A program made the position numbers and the translations under genes. Below, piece by piece: positions 1-11,798 of a DNA stretch of 64,000 nucleotides (the stretch's first letter is position 1; every line of letters begins with the position of its first letter). The stretch covers positions 18,414,001 through 18,478,000 of the forward strand of contig OZ316895.1 of NCBI GenBank assembly GCA_973895155.1. The letters run 5' to 3'. The notes under the pieces were generated by a model. That model was not told the origin of the DNA and ran no database searches. It worked only from the letters and a program-made list of their open reading frames with translations. This DNA comes from Marsupella aquatica. Lineage: Eukaryota; Marchantiophyta.

Positions 1-727
1 CTTTTTCCCATCATTTCCTTCGTGTAAATTGGGATTGTATGTTGTGAATTCTAGTTGCAGTTGTCAATCTCATATAACGGTAGAACTCGCTTGGCCAAAT
101 GCATTATATGACCTGTGCATGGGATGTTGGCTGCGGATAGTGGTTGCAAGCCTGGGTTGAACACCCGTATCATCGGATCCGAATTGGAGGCGGACAACAC
201 AAAGGCTTAGGAGTCCTTAAGCCGGGGTCAATTGAGCTATCAACTTAAGGTACATTTTGGTGGTGGAACACAAAGTATACCTATGATACATGTAAATGTA
301 GTATCGGGCGTGCTTAGCGCCGGGTTACAGGAATAAAGCATCATTTGCACATCCCTCCTTACCCAAAACCTCAATACTAACAAAGTTTATGCCAGCCTTA
401 GCCAAAACCCGCATAAGAATGGATCTTTTGGCATGACAAAAATGCACCTTGCACCTCAAGGAATCCACATTACGTACACACAACCTAGACAGCCACACCA
501 TAGCTGCTAGAGCTTGTGCTCAAAAGGCTCAACATCAAAAAATGAGACCTTTGAGCCAACACAAAGAGATATATAACTATCCCTCACAAACATAGACTAA
601 CCCTAAAATACTTAGATAACACACATATGAAAGCCTCAAACCTACATAGTCCGATATCCTATACTACCACTCATAATGGTGCACGACAGCCCTTTATTAG
701 AAAGGAGATAGTGGATTGAACAAGGCT
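1..727. other. Intergenic sequence, nothing recognised
   Basis: No reading frame here looks coding and no terminal repeat or RNA gene was recognised. It abuts the retrotransposon ORF relic that follows and may be part of the same old insertion. Confidence 0.5.
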
Positions 728-1990
728 GGAAGATGCAATGACTTTGGAGTGGTTGTATAAGGAGGAAGTGATCAATCGGCTTAAGAAGGTGGAAGCTGAA
801 GCTGCTAAGGTGGGAGTTAATAAGCAGGTTCAGGGCAAATTGTTGATTAAAAAACACGAGTTGGGGTTCACGAGTCAACAATTGGAGGACTACCGGGCGG
901 ATAACCAATAAATTAAGGAGAAGTCGGCCAAGATTCAGTTGGAGTTGGCCAATACAAAGGAAGAAGTCCAAGGTCTTCTTCAACAACCTGGAAAGCTAAG
1001 AGCAATAAATCAAGACCAGCTCAACCATTTCAATAAGGCCTTAGCAGATGCCAAGAGGAAACAAGACATTCTTATCAACCGTTTGGAGACCGAGCAAGAA
1101 AAACATGAAGCAGAGTACTGCCAAAATGTCAGTGATTCCCTGAAGCGGGTGCAATAGGTACAAAATGAGCACCAAGTAGACATTACAAAGCTGAAGGCTG
1201 AGTGCGTGGCTGAGCTTGCCAAGTTAGTACTCATCAACGACTCAAAAAAGGCAGCAATGGATAAGAGTTTGAGATTGTACACATCCTCAATGAGGAATTG
1301 AAGGAAGCCAAAACAAAAATACATCGGCTTGGTGATGAAGTTGAGGACTTATCTGGGGAGCTGGAGGAGGCCTATGATAAGATGGTGAATTTGCAGAGGC
1401 ATGCTGACAACCAAACCAAGAAACTTAAGAAGTATGCCAAAGCAGGACAAGGATCGCCAGCAGGGAGGACCCCCATTTGGTGGCATGGTAGCCGGAAGCA
1501 CACCAAAGCCAAGCCAAGCTCACTGCTGACCAATGTAATCGGGGGAAAGGCAATGCAGTTGGTAGCAGACTTAGCAAAGACATTCATGGGGCCGGCAGTT
1601 AATAAGACCGTGCCACTTAAGGCCACCCCAGAGGAAGTTGAGAGCATGGCCATCCACATTTACGGAACAATTGCTGTGAAGGAAGCCGTGGTAGAGGTAA
1701 GCGTTGTGGATCAACTCGGAGTTGCAATAACGGGTTTTGACGCTTGTACCACTACCATAGATTACCAAAATGTGAAGCCTTGGGTAATTGAGACTGAACA
1801 AATTGGGAAGCAAACTTTGAGGAAGTAAAGGCCAATGCTGCCCAAGCCATAGCCAAGGAAGATGTTGTTGTTGCCAAAAAGCCAAAGAATGATGCCGAAG
1901 GAGGGGAAGCTGAGGCCAAGCAAGCTAAGCCAGAGTGAGAGGAAGGTGCAGGGCCAGAAGGTAAAGGGTTGCCGCCGGTCATTTGACAAT
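728..1990 (+). pseudogene. Decayed retrotransposon LTR-ORF, coiled-coil part
   Basis: Translation of this stretch gives a broken, Lys/Glu-rich coiled coil interrupted by stops (for example TAA near 909 and TAG near 1155) and frame changes. It aligns by eye to the C-terminal half of the ORF carried in the long LTRs at 34.8-39.5 kb: both share the order EEV/DEV-RL, KKHEL/KRHEL, ADNQ, LQRHADNQT/LQRRADNQT and LKK. The segment after about 1630 (motif EVESMA) matches the minus-strand relic at 22535-22801, and the Lys/Ala-rich tail near 1850-1930 resembles the tail at 22028-22216. It is therefore a plus-strand relic of the same element family, nearer the subfamily of the truncated LTR at 21043 than the young copies. 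No host function is expected. Exact ends are uncertain. Confidence 0.75.
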
Positions 1991-3554
1991 TAAGGCAGGC
2001 CACTCGTTGATTGGAGGAAGGACGTGGCTGAAGGAGAAGGGTTTGGGCCAGAAGGGCGCGGCCGTTGTAGAATAAGACAGGGCAAGTTGCGCCCTATTGC
2101 TGGCATAGGTTAGATTGTGTTTGGAGTCAGGTTCCACCTGTTCTCCGGCATAGGTGTAAATTGAATTAGACATAGGATAATAAATAGGAATATCATAGTG
2201 TAGGTTCATGATTGAGGGGTTTGGATTTCCGCGGGTCTTTTAGGCATCAACGCTACAGGCATAAAACCCTTGGCAGCGTGGATGTGGGGGACTTTTTCTT
2301 AGTCAAGTCTTTAGTGTAATCTGTCTCTTTGTGATCAACGAAGCTCTCGGCTAAATCTAGACCGTTGGGCATCAGTAAACTACAAGTTTTCCTGTATCTT
2401 TGTGCAATCGTTTGAATTGAGTTGGCCTTTCTTGGCCTAGTTCGCAAACCCTTGCCAATAGACCAAGAGTTGCTTGTTGTTGATATCTTTTGCTTGATCG
2501 ATCAAAGTCAGGAGGAGTGAAACAGTTGAGCAAAGTACAAACCGCATCGGCTTGATTGGAGCTGCCACACCCAACTTAGAGAGGATGTGAGGCATTGAGA
2601 GTGTTTGGCACTTGGTGAAGTGTGGGTTGTGTAAGTCTGAGAAAGACCCTCAGCCGGCTTAAGCAATTAAGCCCGCATGGGTATATTTCGGGGGCAAAAT
2701 ACAAACATACCCAATTAAGTCAAAGAGCATAAGGTGACATAACATAAGACACAAGTCCAGTGAAAGAATCGATTTGACAAGTGTGGATAGGAAAGATAAG
2801 CTAAGTTTCCAGGCTGGATAGCAACTGAAGGGCTATCAACAAGCTGTAAACCATTGAATTATGGTCTGTTGATAGTAGTTTCAGGAGTTAGAGGCTTTGG
2901 GAAATGCACCACAGCAAGTTTGCCACACCAGGATTGGTAAGCCACCTCCCACCCATACAGTCACCTTCTTTGAGGTTCAATGGCCTCACCTTGAAACCCT
3001 AAACCAAAATGCCACATGAATCTGCCCATGTCTTCTGCTGCAGAGGAGAGTGTGCATTATCACCCATCCCAACTTGAGAGAAACTGGTGGTGAACATCAA
3101 ATTCATATACGTTGAGTGGCCCTGATGAGGAGGACCGGTAACTGAACTCTTGGTCTGTTCTTCAGTTTTAGATGTTTGTATTAATAGATAACAAGGGAAT
3201 TTAGTGTTGGGTGTCAGCGGTAAACAAGACCACAAAATTTGGAACTCGGCTCCACAAGCTTTGATTTGTACATAAGGATAATCCAACAATCTCCAAAGTA
3301 CTGTCCCCAAACACTCAAGCTTGATGGATGCCCGGTAGCATGAGTACCTGCTCAAAAGGCAGTCACAATTCCAATTATGTCTTTGTGACATTCACAGTGT
3401 ATCTTGTGACGTTTTGTGATATCACGTCGAGTAACACACAATTAATTTATTGATGAGGGGAGCATTTAATTTGTTTGTTTTAATACTTTGTTTTTTTCTT
3501 GCTTTTTCTTTGGGAGAAGGGGACATCTTCTAAAGGGACCTAGGTGAGATCATA
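1991..3554. other. Intergenic sequence, nothing recognised
   Basis: Open frames are short and without family resemblance. The first few hundred bases may be the non-coding part of the relic LTR, but no alignment to the young LTRs was convincing by eye. Confidence 0.45.
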
Positions 3555-3840
3555 TTATTTTTAAGTTTTAACTTTTTTATTAATCCTCTGTTTTGTTCTT
3601 ACTATTTGTTTAGGAAAAGGGGTGGGCATAGACCAATGTTGAGATCCATCTTTTAAAGAAATTAGTCTAGGGTGAGCCAGGGTGGAGGAGTAAGGGTACT
3701 AACTTTAAAGGGAGGGTGTCATCATTGGTCCTTTTCCTAAACAAAACCTTACTCCCCCTTTCCTAAACGAAAAGTAAGAAGAAAGCAAAAGATTAATCAA
3801 AGACTAAAAAAAAGGTAGTTAAGGGGAAAAAAAAGTTAAG
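3555..3840. repeat. Imperfect inverted (foldback) repeat
   Basis: The left arm near 3570-3645 contains TTTGTTTAGGAAAAGG followed by GACCAATG. The right arm near 3728-3815 contains the reverse complement (CATTGGTCCTTTTCC then TAAACAAA), and the match extends outward through a TTAATC...TTCTTACT stretch. Arms are roughly 100 bp and imperfect, separated by about 80 bp. Related short T-rich modules (TTTTTCTTGG followed by purines) recur near 3900, 5757 and 5918, so this may be one copy of a dispersed non-autonomous foldback element. Ends are approximate. Confidence 0.5.
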
Positions 3841-4907
3841 AAAATGGGGAACATTTTGATTTTTAAAAAATTATGTTTAAAATCATTTTGATTTTGGTCT
3901 TTTTCTTGGAAGAGGGGGCGTACACTTGTTGAGGGCATCTTTAATGGAGTACATATGAGTAAAAATCAAAACCAAAAAAAAAAAGATGTTTGTTGCCCTC
4001 CTTCTAAACTTTTCACCCTTTTTCCAACATAAATTTGAGTTTCCATTTGAGTAATTATTGGCTTAGCTAACTTTGTTCATTAGTTGTGTTGGGGGCCCCC
4101 CAAAAGGCCCATAATTTATATGTTTGCAACGCTTTGTCCAATCACATGTACCATAGCATGTTCATCCTAGAACATCCATTTTTGTTGTTGTCATGTAGTG
4201 ATATGTAATTCATTTGATTTATTTTATGATAAAAAAAAGTAGGTACATCTAAAGTATATGCCAAGAAATTAATGTGTTAATTAAGAGTGAGTGACATCAT
4301 ACACATGCAAAGAAAAGCACATTATGACCAAGAAAGTATACATGTATTAAAGAGTTGTGCACATATAGTACAGTTTTTCACTTTGCTTCTAGGCATGACA
4401 ATCAACTCAATTCAAACCATAAATTTTGTAAAGGAAATCATGAGGGGAACTTAGTACACCAAATGTGCACATTGTTCAAATTCATTTCTCTCACTCTCAT
4501 GAGAAAAATAATGATTCACTAAGGAGTGATTGAAAAGGAAAACTTAAACATTTATGAGGGGAGCCAAATACATTCAAAATACTCTAAGTTCACTAAAATT
4601 CAAAGGGGTCCAAAAGTTAATTCAAAATCAAATTAATACAAATGATTCACCTTGTTAAGGCACATTAAAATCAAAATACTGAACACAAAATCTGAATCAG
4701 ACAAAATCTGAAAAGGTAAATTCACCATATAGCATTCATGATTTACCACATGTTTCACTTGTTGTACTAGGCTACTTTGTCAGATGACATGTACTACACG
4801 TTTCACTTGTTGCAACTAGGCCCATGTATTGTCAGATATATCATGGACTCCTGCTACCCTTTATATACAATACTAGTTCAATTCTCATGTGTTGCATAGG
4901 AGATGTC
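3841..4907. other. AT-rich intergenic sequence
   Basis: AT-rich sequence with homopolymer A and T runs. No coding frame or repeat boundary was recognised. Confidence 0.5.
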
Positions 4908-5112
4908 TTTGCGCAAAAGACATGGTTGCATGAAACATGTCAATGAGTAAAAGATATTGAATGCCAGAAAGACATTATTGCAGAAAAAAAATTGTACAAA
5001 AGATGTTGTTGTGTAAAACAAGTCATTTGCAGAAAAGATGTAAATGCATCAAAATGTCATGTGCAAAAAAATGGCATTACACAAAATATGTCATTGTGTA
5101 AAGGATGTCATC
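4908..5112. repeat. Degenerate minisatellite, period about 18-20 bp
   Basis: About ten diverged units of the type TTG(T/C)(A/G)(C/T/G)AAAAGATGTCA follow each other; recognisable cores are GCAAAAGACAT, AGTAAAAGATA, CAGAAAGACAT, ACAAAAGATGT, CAGAAAAGATGT and GTAAAGGATGTCAT. Unit length drifts, so the array is old. Confidence 0.6.
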
Positions 5113-6572
5113 CCTATCCCATTCATGCGCATGAGCCATTTATAACTTGATTCTATTTTTTATGTTCTTAGTTTTCTATTGGTAACTTAGAGTTTTAATC
5201 ACCTCACTTAAGCCACACCACACAACAACCAAAAATAATAATATTAGGGCCTACTGAAAAGCCAAATAATAAAACCTCCAAAAACTTACGCCCTCACCTG
5301 AGGAGATGGAAAGAGGTAAAACTTTTCTAAAAGAGGGTAAACTATTCCAAAATCGAAACAAATACTTACTAGCTCATCCTTCTTTCTCTCCTACGTAATG
5401 TAGTTGTCATAGGCACATAGTCTATACATGTATAGGTTGCATTTCCTCTACTCCATGTGCTCTACTTTGGACACTTATTCCTTTACAATTATTTCACTTG
5501 CCAAAGAAATTGGGGAATAAATCTGAAGGCTCCCACAGATCGTCCAGAAGTCAGTTTGTAAAGGGACTATGACCTTCTGATGACCTTTTTTGGCCGGATT
5601 AGATATAATTACCGAGATAATTAGAGTGGTTGCTTTAGATAACATCATGATGAGAGGAAATTACACGACAATGGAACAAAAAGAGATGAGGGGAGAGTTT
5701 ATGTTACTTTTCCTTTTGGAGAGTGGCTATTTAATTCATTTTGATTTTTTGATATTTTTCTTGGAAAAAGAAGTAAGCAGCGGTGGACTTTTTGTGTTAT
5801 TAGTTTTAAATGTTTTCCTCCTTTTGAGGGTGAAGTATTAAGGGTATTTTAACAGGATCTATACAAAAGGGCTGGGGAGGGGAAAATATTGCTTTTAAAA
5901 AATCTTCTTACTTTTTCTTGGGAGAGGGGCAATAAATATGAGCAAAATTAAAAACAGAAAAGATGATCCTTTCCCCGCCAAGTCCCATGTATTGCACCAA
6001 ACACTTACTCAAGGATCATTTTTAGCAAAGGATTACTGTCACTAAACTGGTAATTGGTTGTCAGAAAGGAATGACCCTGGAGACTAGAGATATGCCCAAC
6101 AATGCTGTAGAGCAACAAGTATTACAGCTACAGATTCTTAACACATTCCAGGTGTGTAACTACATTCAGTTGGCCATGACTGACCCCCTAGGTCGAGGTT
6201 GGGGTACACTCGGAAGAGAACTCAAGGATACAAATTGTTCTGGGCAATAGCTCAAACCTGAGCTATACGAGATAAAGTACATGTGGGCTTGATCAATGTC
6301 AAATCCTAAGCATCTCTACATGGCTCATCCACACTAAATTCCATTCTTTGCCCAATACATGCACGAGTACATAAGTATCTGTTGTTGCTACATAATGGTG
6401 CAACGTTCTCCATAACAGCAATTTATTACTTTGTCCTTATTTGCCTTTGCAGAAATGAACATGTTAACAGAAACCCAAAGCCCGTCAAGTGAAGGCTCAT
6501 GAGGACCAAAAAATTCCAATGCATGTCTACATCATTTGAGTAGTGCCTTGAGTTATATCCTGCTGAGCAGTC
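5113..6572. other. Intergenic sequence up to the LINE target site
   Basis: AT-rich at the left, more balanced at the right. No convincing gene; the open frame at 5590-5841 has low-complexity hydrophobic composition and no family resemblance. Confidence 0.5.
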
Positions 6573-6588
6573 AAAAAACTACAAGGTG
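6573..6588. repeat. Target-site duplication, left copy (LINE)
   Basis: AAAAAACTACAAGGTG is repeated exactly at 8000-8015, directly after the A-rich LINE tail, and so defines the insertion. Confidence 0.9.
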
Positions 6589-7999
6589 TACGGCTCTTAC
6601 TTTGCTACCCCCGTTCATTTAGTGGTCTGAGCTACACTGGCAATCTTTGGAAAGCCTGGGAAGTACTCCGCACTCATCTGATATTCTCACCTGCTGGTGC
6701 TGCTGTTGCTTCTTGGTGGAGCTTTGAGGATATAGTTAGGAGTCTGGAAGGATTCCAGGATCTATCAGAAGAAAGTAAAAGCATGTTAATTCGGACTTTG
6801 GGCCGGATTGGTCTGAGAAAGGTCTCTGACCTTAGACGGTGGGGCAGCAACCCTCTGGAATGTGTTCGACACAAGCTTAATAGGATTCGAGGCTTGGATC
6901 CTGTACTAGGAGGAGGTGTATCTCTTTGGTGACAGAGATAAGGCGGATTACTGATGTTCGGGAAGCAGGTACTTTTGCGGCTGGCTGGATCTGGGCTGAC
7001 AAAAGGGAGAGATTGACCCACTTTGCTCTCCCCAATGCCAGGGTTTATCAACTGCTCCGCACGAAGGGCAATGAATTCAACAGACTTAACAGAATTTGGT
7101 CCTTACAGCTTTCTGACCGGGAATGGAGCCACCTCTTGCACTCACTGTGGTCTTCTGATATTCCTTCAAAGTCTCGCACTTTTCTGTGGAGAGTGATTGC
7201 ACAGGGACTGTTCACTAACGTCCGGGCTTCCAAAATGGGGAAAAGTGATGGTACTTGTGGTCTGTGCAGTTCTATGCCTGAGACCATTCCACACATTTTC
7301 TTCACATGTTCGTTTGCACGCAAAGCATGGGAACTAGTTGCCCGGACTTTTCCGGATCTGATCACTTGGCCTACCATGGGTCTGAAAGCTCTGATGGACG
7401 CTTTCTCTGGACACAGTCTTGCACGTTCATTGATAATCTTTATGGTGTATCATGTTCTTTGGCACTTGTGGCTAGCACGGAATGACAGTGTCTTCAATAA
7501 TGGTAGAAGGCGCAGCTTTGACATACTTAGGATATTTTCGGAGATAATTGACCAGCTTCATGGCCTGTGTGAGGACTCTGGCCCCAGCAACCGGCGCACT
7601 CGGATGCTGCGGACTAAGGAGGAAACTATTAAGGAACGCTTGATATGGGTTCCCCGTCCGGAGGCTAGATTCTCAGTATCTTAGTTTTTAGTTCCTTAGT
7701 TCCTTCTCTTAGTCTCTCCGGGCTTAGGGCTTCTGCCCTTCTTGGTTCTCGCATCTTGGTTGGGTTCCCTGGCTGTGACTTGCTGGCGGAACTGGGAACT
7801 GGAGACCGTCATCTTCGGAGGGACTATGGGCAGACTGGTTCTAGAAGTAGCTTTGCGTTGCTTATCTTTGTCTTTCACTCCTTTGGCTTTTGGCCTTCCC
7901 TTCTGAGGGTCTCATTGTTGCCTTTTGGCTCCCTTTCCCGTAGGGTTTTGCGGGTTTTTTTTGGTTAAAAAAACAAAACAAAAAAAACCAAAAAAACCA
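6589..7999 (+). mobile_element. 5'-truncated LINE (non-LTR retrotransposon)
   Basis: A 1.41-kb insertion bounded by a perfect 16-bp duplication and ending in an A-rich tail (about 7966-7999). Only the 3' part of the element is present: the end of the reverse-transcriptase ORF with its zinc-binding C-terminal domain, and a short 3' UTR. Endonuclease and RT core are absent, as usual for target-primed insertions that stop early. The perfect duplication suggests moderate age, although the ORF already carries lesions upstream. Confidence 0.9.
6926..7684 (+). pseudogene. LINE reverse-transcriptase C-terminus with zf-RVT domain
   Basis: A 252-codon open stretch (entered here at a TTG) encodes the zf-RVT module at the C-terminus of plant LINE ORF2 proteins. 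Visible signs: WSLQLSDREW followed by W..DIPSK..TFLWR, then C.LC (CGLCSSMPETIPHIFFTC) and the F..CSFARKAW segment, then the tail with HLWLARNDSVF. The zinc ligands CxxC...HxxxxC are intact. There is no methionine start because the gene is truncated, and upstream frames are interrupted, for example by a TGA after SLW near 6930. It cannot encode an active element; its value is as a family marker. Confidence 0.88.
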
Positions 8000-8015
8000 A
8001 AAAAACTACAAGGTG
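8000..8015. repeat. Target-site duplication, right copy (LINE)
   Basis: Exact copy of 6573-6588, following the LINE A-tail. Confidence 0.9.
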
Positions 8016-8728
8016 GGAATCGTGAGGTCTAGGTTCAATCTGTCCCTTCTAACTGTCTTTTGGATTTTGTGCTTATATTAATTGTGTTCAATTTCACTCT
8101 ATTGTTGGGTGACCAAATCATACAATCATGTATTAGTTTGTGCACAGTCATGGGCAGTTTAGGTACAGTACCTTCAAGAACGTAATCATGAGTGCATCCT
8201 TAGATGCTAATTGCTTACATGGGCATGACAAAGAATTATTGAGGTGCTTGTTGAGTGGTCTGAGAGTCCTTGTACAATTAAAAAAATAAAAAAAACCTTA
8301 GAATGGGGTAAGAACTTTTGCTTTTTCCAGGTGTGAGTTTATCTGCACCCACCACAAACACTGCTGGAGAGTGACTTGACATATGTAGTGCTGCAAGGTA
8401 CCAAATGAATAAGTCCTTGGAAATAGAGTGATTCTTCTTTCATGATACACCACTCTCTTCACTTTAAATGAGAGGTAACTCTTGTTTTAGACATGCCCAA
8501 AGTCAATCATTGGAAAATGACATTAGACATTACTAAATTATGGTTTTGATTGTCCAAATTGGATTTTTTCTCTTAACACATCTAATAGAAGTGTATTTTT
8601 TTCGTTGAGCATTTTTGTGATCCACCCCCGGGTCACCCGTCTGGTTTATCTATTCTTTGCCTGGAGCGCCGGCATGGAGCACGTGAGGTGCTAGGGTAAC
8701 CTTGCTGGCACCGTGGTCATGACCTTCC
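8016..8728. other. Intergenic sequence
   Basis: No gene seen. GGTTCAATCTG near 8032 resembles a pol III B-box, so the LINE may have landed in an older SINE-like sequence, but no A-box partner was found. Confidence 0.4.
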
Positions 8729-8925
8729 GATGCAAGAACTAGTTACTGTGGTTGGCACCAACCCCAATATCGTAGTGCCAAAATAATGTTTTCCGCTGGT
8801 CTCGAGTCCAGTTTCAGAAGGACCGATGCAAGAACTACTGTAGTTACTGTGGTTGGCACCAACCCCAATATCGTAGAGCCAAAATAATGTTTTCTGCTGG
8901 TCTCGAGTCCAGTTTCAGAAGGACC
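8729..8925. repeat. Tandem duplication, two copies of about 100 bp
   Basis: Two direct copies begin GATGCAAGAACTA and end TTTCAGAAGGACCG (about 96 and 101 bp). They differ by a 5-base insertion (ACTGT) and a few substitutions. The pair lies about 0.9 kb upstream of the carrier gene start. Confidence 0.9.
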
Positions 8926-9793
8926 GGTCCTCGTATGTTCTGTCCCGACCGCATTGAAACGTATCCTCCCACCATGGACCTCAGAAGTTGACATCGCTGG
9001 CATTGAATGTCATTGAGCGCTTTGGGATGCATCCAATTCGCTTATCTGTTTTGTGTTGAAATTGGGAAGAACAATAATTATTATATGCTGCTATGCTTCA
9101 AGGTTGCAGTATGCCACTGCTTAATGTTGCCAGGTAGAGTTTTCCCGACCCCTACAAATTACGAATTTGAACACGCTAGTGCTTCAATGGACGGTTTTAA
9201 CTCTGTTCTTCGATGTTTCGGCTTATAGCTAATCTATAATTGGTACACGCTGGTTCTGGGTGAAGAAAGATTGCTGCTAATGGATTCCTGTTTTCAATGG
9301 GTTTCTTTACCATAGCGTTCGAGCCTTCAAACGATTTTTGGACGGTTCGTTGAGGCTGCCACCCTTCGTCCGTTTGTCCGGACGTTTGCTTTTGTTTTCC
9401 ATTGGCCAGTCCGGTTGGTGGGTGCAACAATTGACTGGGGAAATAGCTTGACGGGTCTGACAGTGTTTCAAATTGCCGATGATTCAGGCTCGCAGTTGCT
9501 TGCTGATCTGCTTCGCCCTACTCGGTCTCTCAAGTTTGGGAATCGCAGTAATTTACACATCACTCTGCTGCTGGTCACCATGACTGAGGTCGTATTCCAC
9601 ACTCGCAAATGGAATCTCACAGCGGCAGACGGTCGAAATTGAGTTGAAAAAGACGAATATTGGATTTTGGAGTGAGAGCCGAGGACGGAGCAGTTGAGCT
9701 CGCTTCGCGAAAGCGTTTTCGTTAAGAGTCGTTCGTTTGAGTTGTGGCGAAGGAGGAGGGATTTTATCGAAGGAGGAGAAAGTTTGGCGACCG
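8926..9793 (+). other. Upstream region and 5' leader of the carrier gene
   Basis: No separate gene is supported. The sequence from about 9650 is purine-rich near the start codon and is probably promoter and 5' UTR of the carrier gene. No clear TATA box was recognised. Confidence 0.45.
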
Positions 9794-11798
9794 ATGGAAT
9801 TCTGGCCAGAATTCCTGGCGGATACCTCGGGCCGAGAATTTGTTGCAGGTGGTGTAGGAGGCATAGCAGGAGTTGTCGCTGGGCACCCTCTTGACACCGT
9901 TCGTATTCGCCTGCAACAGCCGCGAGTCGTACCTAGTCTTGCACCCACGACATGTATGGGCCTTCTTCGTCACATCGCAAAAACTGAGGGCCCTCTTGCT
10001 CTGTATAAGGGCATGACCTCCCCTCTTTCGACCATTGCATTCCAGGTCAAATCCCTTTCGCTTCTACCAAAGCAGTGGACTTCGTTCTCCTTTTTTTTAT
10101 TGGAGATACATGAATTTGTGTAGGGATAGGGGATTGACGGCGAATTCGCTCTTTCCTGGGTAGTGGGTAATTGATTTTGCCTGAATGATTTTGGAATGAG
10201 TCGATGGAGTTCCACGCTTTTCACCGCTTCATCCTTTTGCCCATTGCTCCGCTGGGGTGTTGTTGAATCTGCAAGTCAGTCATTTTGTATTTTCTAATTA
10301 ATTTCTTCTTTCATAGTCCTTGATCAGAGGGACCCATCGAACTGTGCAGGAAGTGTCCTTCTGTTGCTGGTTTGCTTCGTTTTCTAATGACAAATCGTGT
10401 CGAGGACCTTCCATTCGTTCCATGTTTGCTTGCTCTCTGCTCGAGTTCGCAAATCCTCTGGGATTTCATTTCTTATGATTTGATAAACTTAGGTTACTGT
10501 CTATTTCCTTTGTCTGATAGGGTCTGTTAGGTCCCTAAATTGTTCGTGTAATTTGCTCTCCGGCTGCTATCGATCAGCGTGCTGCAGAGGGAAATTGACC
10601 TTTCCCTGTGTGAGAAACTTTAGTCTAAATGGGTGTACGTCCCCTGAGACCAGCTCAACAATGCCTCCGAAGGAATAATGGAAGCTTGAATCCTGTCGAG
10701 ATAACTGCTAGGGATAGTCTATGGCACAAGTCTCACTGGTGTTCATAACAGATGCCTACATCTATACTTATTTGGACAATCACGACTGTATTCCTCGCAA
10801 TAATGAAATTGCGGACGACCGCGCTCTCTACATTTGAGGGTCTTGTTGAGGATGGTCTCTGTCGCAAGTGAGTAGTCCAAACTTGCGGCTGTAGCAATTG
10901 ACAGCGGGTGTGACCATCGGACACAAGGCCCTCATTCAGTGCGCAAGTAGCCCAAATAGCGTGTATGACCATCCGACAGAGTCGCTGGTAGGGCTGGACT
11001 TTGTCGCCTCAAGCAATGCAAGGAAGCACAAAACATAAGTCGTGGTCCTAACGGAATTCATTTTTCGCCTTGCAGAACGCAGTAGCTTTCCAAACGTATG
11101 CGGCCTTGTCACGAGTGTTACAAGGGAAACAAACAGATGACCCGCTGTCGTTCGACAAGGTAGCTCTCGCAGGCGTCGGCGCTGGAACCCTGCAGACTCT
11201 GATTCTTACTCCAGTGGACTTGATTAAAATTCGATTGCAATTGCTGACCATCCCAGTTCCTTCCCGGCAAACAGTATCAGCTCCAGGGCCAGTGGATGTC
11301 ATGCGAGACATACTGCGACGTGACGGAATCAGAGGTCTCTACAGAGGGCTGGGAATTACGGTGATTCGAGACGCTCCTAGCCATGCTGTCTACTTTGGGA
11401 CCTACGAGTTTACTCGCGAGTGGTTGCATCCAGGTTGCCGCAAGAATTGCGATGAGTCGCTGCTGACAATGCTCCATGCAGGCGGGCTCGCAGGAGCTTT
11501 TAGTTGGATTTGCTGTTACCCTCTCGATGTCGTCAAGTCTCGGCTGCAAGGGCAAGGAGGTGGCATTGGGGGTGCGCCAAGTGCTGGGCTACCCCGTTAC
11601 AACGGCATAATTGACTGCATGAGAAAGAGCGTCCGCGAGGAAGGACTCAAGGTCTTATGGCGGGGACTTGGCACAGCTGTGGCGCGTGCGTACCTCGTGA
11701 ATGGTGCCATCTTCTCTGCCTATGAAATGACTGTCCGATTCTTATCTCCAGGCCCTCCTCGAGACTTAGGGCTGAAAGCCATAGACATCCCTACTTAG
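9794..11798 (+). CDS. BAC2: Mitochondrial carrier family protein, BAC2-like basic amino-acid transporter
   Basis: Two exons, 9794-10045 and 11076-11798, joined at phase 0 by a GT-AG intron (CCAG/GTCAAA ... TTGCAG/AACGC), encode 324 residues; Arabidopsis BAC2 is slightly shorter. Three mitochondrial carrier repeats are visible with signatures HPLDTVRIR (from residue 31), TPVDLIKIR (from 129) and YPLDVVKSR (from 232). The N-terminus MEFWPEF...GREFVAGG and the segments LHPGCRK and VLWRGLGTAVARA match plant BAC2 closely, so orthology is likely. The family sits in the mitochondrial inner membrane with six helices; Arabidopsis BAC2 carries arginine and related basic amino acids in exchange with other basic amino acids or urea-cycle intermediates. 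The ATG at 9794 is chosen because the BAC2-like N-terminus begins there, although the frame is open upstream. A stop TAG ends the ORF at 11798. Exon 2 carries repeats 2 and 3. No damage is seen, so this is a functional-looking host gene. Confidence 0.93.
10046..11075 (+). other. Intron of the BAC2-like gene
   Basis: A 1030-bp GT-AG intron with a T-rich 3' end. No nested gene was recognised in it. Confidence 0.88.

Noticed and set aside
5590-5841. An 83-codon ORF
   Set aside because: Hydrophobic, low-complexity product from AT-rich DNA, without homology, promoter or conserved neighbour.
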